Shown here: piece by piece, positions 22,616 through 33,800 of the stretch | Numbering within the stretch: position 1 is the first letter of the stretch | Layout: every line of letters begins with the position of its first letter | DNA from: Trichuris trichiura | Taxonomy: Eukaryota; Nematoda; Enoplea; Trichinellida; Trichuridae | Assembly (NCBI GenBank): GCA_037903355.1 | Contig: JBAJFE010000001.1 | Span: 248,001 to 312,000 of the forward strand | Reading direction: 5' to 3' | Length of the DNA: 64,000 nucleotides | The notes under the pieces: generated by a model | The model's input: the letters and a program-made list of their open reading frames with translations, nothing else | What the model was told of the DNA's origin: nothing | Database searches by the model: none | Translations under genes and position numbers: made by a program

Positions 22616-22618
22616 GCC

Positions 22619-22731
22619 AGTTGACGTTGAGCAGAGTGCTCACGCTTGATCTCAATGAATACGAGGATACGGTATACGATGATGATTCATTCGATGAGGT
22701 TGAAGAAGAGACGGAAGTTTTCGATAAACCG
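22619..22731 (+). pseudogene. SMC1: SMC1 pseudogene, last exon
   Basis: The frame AGQLTLSRVLTLDLNEYEDT followed by an acidic tail ending DKP-stop fits the end of SMC1 (family pattern: ISKVLTFDLTKYPD). It joins in phase with TGICSQ at about 18586, where the donor is now GCGAGT. A candidate poly(A) signal AATAAA lies at 22878-22883. The 4-kb gap is filled with FB3, Penelope, FB1 and Tigger sequence. Confidence 0.75.
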
Positions 22732-22953
22732 TAATCTGCATATTAATAATCGTTTTTCCTTTGTACCGTTGGACATTTTTTTAGTTTCCCATCTAAACTA
22801 GTGAAAGCTAACCTGTAATTATTCAGCCGTCGCAGTTTTAATACATTTGCATTGCAGATCTCTTTTTGGCCCATGTAAATAAATACTTGGTTCTGTGCGA
22901 CTTCTTTTTAGCATAGTAAATGCTGGAGGTTCGTGCAGCAGCATTTCTACATT

Positions 22954-24779
22954 ATGCAAAATGTTCGTTCTAGCTTAATTGATTACTTAGAAATAAACTC
23001 AGCAATGCCACGTTGGAACAGGCTGGCCAAATGGGTGTTATTATGCTGCTGCGGCTTTTTTATGTACAGTATAGCACTTTTCGGGCAGATGATATTGAAA
23101 GGCCGCATATGCTTGTGGCAGAAAGACTGGCACGATTATAAGAGGCAAAAGGCAGACGAAGCCAGGAGTGGTAAGTTTCACTGATGCGAAGTAATCTTTG
23201 CTTTTGGCGTTACTTTAGGAATAGGTGAACACGGCCATCCGTACATTTTGTCAGAACAGCAAGCCAATTTGCCTTTGGTCGACAAACTGTACCGGGAAAA
23301 TGGTTACAGTGGTTACGTAAGCGATCTGCTTCCTTTGTATCGTTCAACAAATGATGTACGCCCTAAAGCTTGTTTGCAAAAGAAGTATTGCTCAAAGCTT
23401 CCATCAGTTTCGGTCGTAGTTCCATTCCATAACGAGCATTTGTCCGTTTTGCTTCGCAGCGTATATAGCGTTCTCTACCGGTCGCCGACTGAGCTACTAG
23501 AAGAAGTGGTTCTAGTTGATGATGCCAGCACGAAGCCAGAATTAGGAAAACCATTAGACGAACACCTTAGCATGAATAAAATGGATAATGTAAGGGTATT
23601 AAGAACAATGGGTGCAAATGGAAAACGTGAAGGCCTGATTCGGGCCCGAGTAAATGGTAAGTAGACGCAGTTTAGCTTAATTGGAACTGCCTCTTCTTCT
23701 TAGGAGCAAAGGTGGCCAATGGTGACGTTCTTGTTTTTATGGATGCCCACAGTGAAGTGGGTTACAATTGGTTGCCTCCCCTGCTGCAGCCGATCGTGGA
23801 AAATCGGCGTACCGTTACTTGTCCATTCATAGACGTCATCGATTGCGATACGTTCGCAATCAGACCACAAGGCAACGGCGCTCGAGGCATGTTCGATTGG
23901 CGCTTTTACTACAAAAATGTACCGTTGCTGAATAAAACGCAGATGCCTCCAGTTAATCCATTCGAAAATCCTGTTATGGCTGGTGGTTATTTTGCTATTG
24001 ATCGTTCTTGGTTCGAAGAATTAGGCAGATACGATGAGGAACTAATGATTTGGGGTGGAGAGCAGTACGAACTCTCATTCAAGGTGTGGCAATGTCATGG
24101 TCGCATTTTGGACGTGCCTTGTTCCCACGTTGCTCATATATATCGTTGCAAGCACATTCCGTTTGCAGATCCTGGCATTGGTGACTTTCTATCAAGAAAT
24201 TATAAGCGTGTTGCAGAAGTTTGGATGGATGAATTCAAGGAGTATTTGTACCAAAGGAATCCAAAGATGCGCCAAGTCGACGCTGGCGATCTTTCAAAGC
24301 AGCTTGCCATCCGCAAGAAGCTGAAATGCAACAGTTTTAAGTGGTTTATGACCAACGTAATGTTTGACCAAGAAAAGTATTATCCGGCTTCTGAGCCACC
24401 CAGCTTGTATGTTGGTTCGATAAAGAATCAGTTCTCTGGGCTTTGTATTCAATACGACGGGAATGAAAAGTCGGTAGTCAAGTTGGGTAACTGCAATAGC
24501 ATTAGAACGGCTCGATTCACATTGACCTGGCGTCCTGATTTGCGTCTTGAAAATGACGACTTGTGCTTAGACTCGCCACATAATGCTCCTGACAGTGCCG
24601 TCGTCTTTTATAGATGTCACGGCCAAAAAGGAAATCAAGCATGGCAGTATTATCCTAATTCTTCACGGATTTATCAGACCGTGTTAGAAAAATGTTTGGC
24701 ATATTCGCTTAGTGGAAACGTAGTAATTCGTCACTGTCGAGAAGGCGATACCAAACAGAAATGGAACTGGCAAAAATAG
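22954..24779 (+). CDS. Polypeptide N-acetylgalactosaminyltransferase (GalNAc-T), three exons
   Basis: It transfers GalNAc from UDP-GalNAc to Ser/Thr, the first step of mucin-type O-glycosylation in the Golgi. Exons are 22954-23170, 23219-23656 and 23704-24779, with introns of 48 and 47 bp. The product is 576 aa. A type II membrane anchor lies at residues 27-48 after a short cytosolic tail. The GT-A domain opens with SVSVVVPFHNEH. The metal-binding DxH is Asp232-Ala-His234 (FMDAHSEV). The acceptor-loop motif WGGEQYELSFKVWQ begins at about 335, and a ricin-type lectin domain runs from about 454 to the end (QXW-like QAWQYY, KWNW). FIDVID...GARGMFDWRFYYK suggests the GALNT7/10-type branch, which is inference. 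The frame is open across all junctions. A later ATG at 23005 could also serve. It converges with the TMEM168-like gene, the stops being 113 bp apart. Confidence 0.95.
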
Positions 24780-24869
24780 GATTATGTACGCTGGTTATTA
24801 GTTGACCTCCAAGCCGCGAGTTATTTGTTAACTGTTTGTTCGTTACAACTACGTGCCAATGGTGCTATC

Positions 24870-24875
24870 AATAAA
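24870..24875 (+). promoter_or_regulatory. Poly(A) signal AATAAA of the GalNAc-transferase
   Basis: AATAAA lies 91 bp after the stop and 18 bp before the stop codon of the convergent TMEM168-like gene. The two 3-prime untranslated regions must nearly touch or overlap. Confidence 0.65.
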
Positions 24876-24892
24876 GCTCAAATCGTGGCATT

Positions 24893-27800
24893 TTACTCTT
24901 GACTGTTCGTTAAAAATTTGAAGCCCTGATTGGTATCGAACACTGCTGGCGGTATAAACGCCATGCATGAACCCCAACAGAGCGTGAAAAACTGCTCAAG
25001 TGGGTTCATTATATTGAGGTAAAGAAAAGCAAACAGATCTGAGAAAACTGATTTGACTTCATACCGTGGTAATCTTGGAGCTCTTAGGAAACAGTACCCC
25101 GCAAGCGACTGACCAAATAAAGGCGTAAAAGGAGTGTTCGCAAAGTCGCCGCCGCGCTCGTTAGCGTTGAACTCCAACCATAGATGGGTAAAGTCACCAA
25201 TTGACGCTCGTCTCGGGCTTACCTCGTTTTTACTGGCGTAAGATTGTACACCGATCGCTTGCCTTCCTTTATATGCTTGAATTTTGTAGGACCAGCTAGC
25301 ACCATTGTCCGAGTCCAGCAGTATAAGCAGCCTGCAGCGATCATTTGCTCTGTGTTCCATCCAAAGTGATAGGAGATCGTCCATAACCAAATTGCCGTCT
25401 ACAGTATGCATACATTAATTACCGCTGGCGGTCAAAATCCTGAACGTAAGAACCCCGACTGGTCGAAGTCCTGAATAGGCCAAAAATGCACGGTAAATTT
25501 TGGCCTTCTAGCATTTTCTAGACAAGGAATCTATTTGAGCAAAGGCGTTACTATACTGGTCCTGTTTTTTAGGTCACCGGCTTCAGAGCACTGTTAGTCG
25601 GTTTCATTTCATCCGAATGCATTCCTTATCTAGAAGATGCTGATGGAAAACCACCACAAGGCCATATTTTACAGTGCATTTTCAGACCTATCCGGAATTT
25701 CGATTTAGCGGGATTTTTTAATTTTTCAGATCGTTTACGTCTTTTCTCGTTCTTATCTGCTTGGTATCTGTAATTCAAACGAAACAATTGCTCACCCACC
25801 ATGGAGGAGAGCTTTCCTCCATCTCACTGACGACGGAACTAAAGCGTTCCGAAAGCTTTGAAAATAAATTTGAGTGTATTGGTCCTGTTCAATTTTCCCT
25901 ATTAATCGCTCACCTACTCGCTGGTAGAGCAATTGTTTCGTTTGAATTACAGATACCAAGCAGATAAGAACGGGAAAAGCCGTAAAAGATCTGAAAAATT
26001 ATGAAACACCAGCCCGTTAAGAATCATTCAGTTTTTATCGGGATTTTGACCAATCCCACTAATTATGCATAAGCTAACATTTGTTTCTTGCAACTAGTGA
26101 AAGACCGTACGTAACCAAATGCTGCAAACTACACAAATTTGTCCTAAGAATCTACAGTGAAATTGGAACGACGATGTTTGAGACGACCATTAGTACATTA
26201 ATTGACCGTATGTTATAAACAATTTTCTTTGGATTGAAAGTGAAGCTCTTTTTTATGGGCGTATGAGATTTCATAATGGTTTCCTGGAACAGGTGTTTCC
26301 CCAAAACCTCCGCTAATGTAAAGAATTTTTACGGGTCATCCTTGCGAAAACCATTATGTTTTCTTCGGTTATAAATTTGTGCTGTATGGTAAACAGAAAA
26401 TCTGCCAGTTCTGAAAACCATACATCCTCAGAATTATTAATGGAAGCTTATGTCACGGCTCAAGCGACGAAAACACTACGTTTCAGAACCAGATTGGTCT
26501 TTTTCCTAAAGTTATTTAAAGCACATTTCTAGTAGAGGCAGGCCTATGAGTGTACATTTTAAACGGGCCCACCGTGTATGCAAGTATGAGAAGATATTTT
26601 GAATATTTGTCTAAGATCGATCGCAGCTGTTTCTTTAAATGTTCAATTTTTTCATCTTATGCCTACATACTCATTTTTAGTCATTAATACAGATACTGAA
26701 GACGAGATACGGTTTATTTAGATACATCGGTTAAACTGTAATTCCATCGGTTAAACGTTTTCATAAGTGTTCAAAAGCTTGCCTAGATACAACTGATTAA
26801 AGCCACTTCACCCATTAACGAGCAATCACATTTTTCAAGCCTGCGTTTGTTAACAGTAGCAAAATGACATCGAAAGAAAAAACTGACGACGCACTTTCTT
26901 AAGCCGTCTTAGCTCAAAAGAGTTGCGACGCCAACTAAATTGACATTATTTAAACTTTTAATGGCCCCGTATTGGGTTTTTCTTAGTGTACGGTGGCGGC
27001 CATATAAATTGTGCTGCATGTGAGTCAAAGTCGACGCAAACAACATTCTACCTCATAGGTTCTCAAAGTGGGCGATGGAAACCCCGTGCGGGGGCGTTGG
27101 GAATCACATAAGAAGAACTCTGGCAGAATTATCTCTTGCGCAGGAGGGCTATCAGAGAGACCGGCGTAAGAGTTCTGTTTACAAAGGCGTTGGCACACCT
27201 CTACATCTTACGATTACTGTTCACGTTGAAAAAATACTGCTGAAGCAAAGCGCTATTGGTCTCGGAATGGTTGAATTAGCTTGCAAATTATCAACGTCTT
27301 GTTCTGAAAATTTCATTCCCTGTGAGCCCAATCTTATTATTGTGAGTTAGCAAACTTATGTTTTGAATTTCCAATTCACTGCAAGTTTTACCATGCCTAC
27401 GCGCTTTCAGTGAAAGTATGTCCAATGATTGAAAACTGTTCTGATGCTGTGGAATCATCAGAACAGGTAGATTCCCTTTTGGTTTTGTTACTCACTATGG
27501 TCTTGAGCAAGCATGGTTAGATCAGTCGTTCGCTGAACTCTTCCTGGACTAGATACAAGGGATGTTCAGAAAGTTTCCGGAAAGACAGTGCAGTGTCTAA
27601 CAGGACCCCAACCGATGGGCCAAAACATGTTTAATCTTATCTCCGTTACCTTCAGACTTGCATGGAGAGGTAGCCTTATCCGACGCTGCGCCAGTGTGGT
27701 ACAAGCTGCTCCTAAGGTTATCGTTTCTCTCGTGATATGGAAAATCTTCGTTTTGACGTCAGAGCCAATATTAAATTTTTCTCCAAGCTTGGTTGGCAGC

Positions 27801-30800
27801 CGAGGAGGATTATTCAGCCTTTGCAGTAGGTTTACGGAACTAGTATACCATCTAAATCAGTCGTCTATAAGTGGATAAGGCGTTTCAAAAAGGACAGAGA
27901 GGCCATCGAAGACGACCAGAGTAGAAGTCTTTTCTGCAAAATGTCCCCACTGGGGGGGGGGGGAAGGGATAGAGTGAAAAGGTTTGAGAACCTATGTTCT
28001 ACCTAAAAGCAGCATAAACGTAATCTGGCTTTAAATAAGTAATTAATCTGAACGTGAGCATTAAAATTCAAATGGGAGAGCATAAAGATAAATGTTAACA
28101 GTTGGGATATTCGTTTTCAAGTTTCAACTGTGCTTAAACAGGTAGAGGCAAAAGGTAACTGATTTTAAGAGCATGGTTAAAGATTAATTTAATAACATCT
28201 AGCGTCTTGTATGATGTACGTACATTGTTTTCAATGATTTACCTGACAACTAGTTCATCCATACATTGAAAGGCGGCTTGTTTCGGCATTCTAGAGACAC
28301 ATTTACACATTACGGGAGAAAGCCCTGAAAAAGTCACAATGAAGACCAGTTACCCCCTTACAAGAGACGCCGTTTTCAAAAGTATAGCATTTCGCTATCT
28401 CAATTCGTTCTCCAACATAAAAGCAACATTAAAACGTTTTTCGCAAGAGCTTTGATTACAGAATGACATTGGGCTGGCTTTGAATTGACATTTCTCCAAA
28501 TGATTGGATGGGATACTACATTTTATAAAACCAATGACGTACATTGTCTACTAAACAAACAAAAAACATATCATTTTTGCTACAAGAGGCAGTCTCAAAC
28601 AGATAATATTTTCGGTACATAATTTCATAAACGTTTGTACGGTAAACAAGCAGAAACCTGAAATATTTGCCCATGAATGTCACGAAAATTAAAAACGCTG
28701 GACTGCTCCGGAGACCTCGAATTCTGAAGGAACGGCCTCTTACAGTAAAACATTTATAATGTTTAATTCCCTTCCTTTTTTTAGTAAGCAACATTTAGTT
28801 GCTAAGATTTAGGAGCGTCTGTAGTGAAAGAAATTTCGGACGAAAGGAAGGTCTGGCAATGCTATTATTTTAAAAAGGAAGTGTATTCACGAGATAAGAT
28901 ACGTAACGTCTCCTGTATCGCATCCTGGTTATCATGAAACAAACGTAGATAAATTTGCCAGCCTTCATTCGTAAACTTCTGCTGACAGAGGACTCTTCTA
29001 CAATTCGTTTCTTCGTAATACACTAGCGATGCTCGCGTTACTCAACGAACACCTGCTTCATGCCGACGAAAATTTTAACCTGTTCCTTCGACATGCTTCA
29101 CTCAATTTTTCTTTAGGTTCTGCGTAGTTATTTTTTCAACAAATAGGTTCATAATTGATTTTCAATCCACGTTCCTGGCCCATTTTTTACACGTCTGTAA
29201 GTAAACTTCAGAATGACCTACCAGCGAATGGATGAGCAGATTGTTAGAAAAAAATACAGAACGTAAAAGCACGTTTCAGAACTGCTCTTGTTTCGTCGTC
29301 AGCGATGTGAGGGAGGTGTTTAGCGGGTAAAGCATTTAAATAGCCATATGAAACAATGAATGCGATTAGCATGGTAGGTTGCAGCATTGGAATGTATTAA
29401 CTTGCGTATCCCATACCTCACTAACCGCCACATCATTATCGCGATTGATGGTGGAATTGCTTTTGATGTAAAGCATCTTAGGTGAAAAAGACTCTGCAAC
29501 AGATTATTGTCGCTCTTGGGTTGAGTGTAAACTTCTTAAGCAATAATATAATAACATAAAACCCTGTTAGATATTTTAGACTTTCGCAAGTGAACCGCAG
29601 GACCTGGAACTTTCTAAAATCAGCCGCACGTTATTCTACACTAGTAATACTAGATGTCCCAAACTTTACGGCTTTCCCGAAATCCACAAACCGGGAGCAT
29701 CCTTAAGACCGGTAGTTTCTAATATTAATAGCGTTTCGTGTTAAGCTGTTTCTTTTACGGAACGCATGTCCTGTTGAAAAAATTTTAATTCTCCGAAGCT
29801 TTCGGGTCAATTGTGATCCGTAAGCTCCGGAGAATTAAGTTTTTTTCAAAGGGACAGCTTAACATGAAACTCTACAGTCCCGTACCAAGAAGTTACATTT
29901 ATTAATAGCGTTACTTCCAAATGTTGCTCTTATCTTTAAAACATAATACAACCTCTAACAGGTAAACGCTACTCTAATGTTAAAAACTGAAAGGAATTTT
30001 GCATTGAGTTAAAATCCGTAAAACTAGAGCTCAGTGACCTCATGGTGAGTTATGACGTTAAGGATCTGTTCACAAGTATCCCCATAGAGCAGGGGTGGGG
30101 AACCTTTTTGGTGCCGCGGGCAGTTTAGACGTTTATAAGACCGTTCGCGGGCCGGACAGAAAAAATGAAAAAACAGCCTGCTTTATTTGCACGTATGTTT
30201 TTTAAGTCACCTCTAATGGGATGCTTGGAACTGCTTTTCCTTGGTGAGGTAACTCTGAGATAAAAGGCAGAATTTTGAGACAATCCCGCAACCCAGTTGT
30301 CAAGAACATAATCGCAACTAGACAGAACAAAATAACCGTTTTGTACTTCGAAGACGTAAAGGATAGGAGGCCGGCGCAAACCAACGAGAACGATGGTAGT
30401 GACTACTGAGAGCAAAAAAAGCAGAAGTGCTCTGGCAAGCTGGACAGTCGTTATCTCTAACAAAGCAATCGTTCACGCTACTTAACGCGTGCACACACAC
30501 TATAGTGGCGCCTACTGCTTGTCACCGAAGACTAACAATGTCGGTTTGTCGACAGAGAGCTGTCAGCAACGCAGTCTTCTGAGCAAGTCTGATGCTCCCT
30601 GCGTGTTACGCAAGATTTATGTTATTACTAGGATTCACATACAATACGTTTATCGCATTATGAAAAATAATTTTCCACAATCACATTTCCCGGAATCTCG
30701 CATCCATCTGCGGTTCCCCCAGCGCGTGGGCGGAAAATGGTCTCGCGGGTCGGATAGAATGGCCCCGCAGGCCGCGCGTTCCCCACCCCTGCCATAGAGT

Positions 30801-33800
30801 ATGCAGTCGACTTATTGCAAACCCTCGTAAATGCAGATGATGGCATCTTCCTCAGAGCCAAATTAAACCCACCCATATAGTAAAATTAGTACCCATTAGC
30901 ATGCGTGAGGGTAACTATTTCAGGTTCGAGGAAAGTTTCTTCTCACAAAAGGTAGAGCTCCAATGGGGAGTACACTATCCCCCTCTCTTGCAGAGAGGTT
31001 CATGGAACATCTCGAAGAAAAGGCCCTCAGCACTCTGCATGATCCTGACACTGCTACAGTAGTACCCCCGTAAGTTGACCATCCAACAGACTGGGGAAAA
31101 CTGGTCAACATAGGGAGGTGGTCAACATATAGGAAATGTGGGTATAAGTGGCTTGGCTGAATAGATTAGCATCTGTATGCGTTTTATTCTAATGCACAGC
31201 ATCAATTGAAGGTTTACTAAACGGCAAGATGCATAAAAATAACACTGCAAAATCATGCCTACGCTTTCTAGGGGCTACAATGCTTGCTGAAAAAGGTGTC
31301 AATTCAAGTCTGGTGCTTGTTCTTACTACAAACATAAGCGGTAAGGGCGAACTCCGCGCTGGCTACCCCGCTCAACATCTCTGGGCATTTTTCATCTCAT
31401 TTTTCTGTGCCAACTATCTTGATTCTTTCCGTTTGGCAATAGCGCAAACTGTAACCAGGTTGGTAGCTACTACTGCGTCTATTACTGTTTAAGCCGGACT
31501 ATTCTTACTTGCGAAAACACGTTAAGGCCACCTGCCACACGGCTATAGCAAAGCGAATGAATAGAGCTGAGCTGGACGCGAACGAATACAATTACGCTCG
31601 ACTCGTCATATTTCGTTCAATGGGCGAATGCTGGGGATGCGCAGGTGGGAGGTTATGCAATTGAGGAAACGCGCAAGCTGCGCCAGCAAGCATGAAAAAA
31701 GCATCGTCAAAGCGACGGAATCGGTTCTGTTATCAGGAATTTCCAATGCACGGTAACGAAAAATTTCGTTACGTTGAGTAATAGCACATTGAGGCACTGA
31801 CGGTTAACAACTGCTAGCGACTGACACAGAGCAAACTGAAGTGGTCAACTTGCAGAGAGCAAACTAGCATTGCGTCCACATACCACGTCACGGCTAAAGC
31901 GGTCAACTTCCCAATTACGGAGGTGGTAAACGTATAGGGGTCGTCCTTGCGCTTATTAACGTGCGGACAAATCAACTGGCCAAAATTCGGTCAACTTAAG
32001 GAGGGGGTCAACATACAGAGGTGGTCAACTTCAGAGGTTCTACTGTAGAACGGGTGAAATCACGCTGAATAAACAACACTGTTACAAATTACAGTAGAAC
32101 CTCCATAAGTTGACCACCCAAGGGACCGGGAAAAACTGGTCAACATAGGAGGTGGTCAACATAAGAGGCTGTGGGTATATTATATTATTAACGTGCGGAC
32201 CAACCAGGTGGTCAAAAGTCGGTCAACTTAGGGAGGTGGTCGACATAGAGAGGTGGTCAACTTCGGAGGTTCTACTGTATTTTGTGAGCATGAATTTGCC
32301 AAGAAACCTGACTGAAGTAACGCACTCATCTAATGCTAAAGGTAAAGATTGCACTTCGTCCTGGCACGCAATTATTAATGTTCACTAATCCTTAGACCAC
32401 TTATGATTTTTTAAATAAAATCTTAAATGATGAGAGCTAGGACAGTTTCTACTGTGGAGCTGAGGTAAGGGAAAACCTTCAGTACTGCCAGTCTAGAAAT
32501 GTTCTATGGATGTACATTATGTACAAACATAGTGTCTTCGTACGGGACCAAATAATTTCATTTTTTGGCTTCTTTTTGTACGGATTTTCTGTCCCGTTGA
32601 AAAAAAACTTTTATTAATAAACTGTCCGTAGCTTTCGGGTTCGAACTTGACCCGTCATCAGCGGTCTAAGGATTGACGTATTACGCACCGCATACGTCAA
32701 TCCTTAGACCGCTGATGACGGGTCAAGTTCGAACCTGAAAGCTACGGACAGTTTATTAATAAAAGTTTTTTTTTCAACGGGACATAGAAAACCCGTACAA
32801 AAAGAAGCCAAAAAATATGTACAAACATGTATAATTTGAGTTCTTACTTCTCAGCATCCATTCACCAGTTTCCGGCACCACTGAACCATGGTAGTACAAG
32901 AAATATGTGTCGTATGCTGCTCCCGATTCCGTAACGCTTTCGAAGAAGTGCTCTAGTCGCTGTCTTAAGTTTAATATGTCCATACTTTCGGGATGGAAGA
33001 AAACATCGTCGGTATGTATGCCTCGTTGATGGAAAAATTTGGCAAGTTCTGCAGCAAGCAGATGGCCGGCGTCGTCAGCTTGTAATTGCGATCCGTTAGG
33101 TGTTATAAGACCAAACGCTATGCAGTTGTCGAACCCTTTGAACAGTGTGTGCATGACATGGGCGACTGTGACCTCAACAGTAGACAATATGGAAAATGAC
33201 AAAGCGCTTAATAAATCGTGAGTGGACCAGTTTATGCCTGCCAATGAGACAGTGAACAAAATGCACACAGCTGGAGCCATGAAGGCCACAGGATCAAAAT
33301 GTCTATCTACATAATTTCTTAACTTCTGTTCAACGCAAGTTTGCCTGTCGAAAGGTTCCAATGGCGATGAAAGCGACCAAAGTGCGCGAAAGTACAGCGA
33401 ATACAAAAAAAGCCAAAGAACACCTACTGGAGCGAAGATACTAACTGCAACAGTCATTTCTCCTTGCTTCATTACCGCCATAGTCTGTGCAACACCAAAA
33501 AGTACTACTGCAAAGATATTGCCAACAAAGAGGATATTGCAGCACCAACGGCTTAAACTAAAAATCACTGCGCGTCTTTGCAGGGCATTCGTGCGTACGT
33601 CGAACAGAAGCAGTAATGGCTTAGTAAACAACCAACCACCAATGGTTACTAAGGCAATTTGATGGGCAATGGTGATCGGCCCAGCTAAGAGCGCTCGTCC
33701 ACCGCCAAAAGCAGTATAAATTACCATCGAAAAGAAAATAGCTATTGCCATGCGCACCTTAAATGCCATTGCTAACGCTATCAACAAAAAGGAAAGCATC

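Larger units (their letters stand above)
29620..31055 (+). pseudogene. Penelope-like reverse transcriptase, shredded
   Basis: Three pieces remain. At 29640-29735: CPKLYGFPKIHKPGASLRPV, the Penelope RT opening motif. At 30030-30089: LMVSYDVKDLFTSIPIE, around the first catalytic aspartate. At 30792-31050: AVDLLQTLV, then a frame with YFRFEESFFSQK and LLQRGS..., the region before the YxDD box. A 164-bp palindrome (29736-29899), a hAT element (30090-30791) and a Tigger element (from 31057) interrupt it. It runs antisense to the TMEM168-like gene. Penelope RTs are related to telomerase RT. Confidence 0.8.

Noticed and set aside
22933..22953. Longer GalNAc-transferase start at 22933
   Set aside because: The codon is GTG. 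The first ATG in frame is at 22954 and gives a sensible membrane anchor.
30658..30876. Small ORFs across the hAT NA1 element at 30090-30791
   Set aside because: They span element ends and carry no domain. Same for 381-713.
32774..32847. Continuation of TMEM168 exon 1 to a stop at 32774
   Set aside because: These codons run through a GTAAGA donor into the repeat palindrome, while exon 2 at 25398 matches the family C-terminus in phase.
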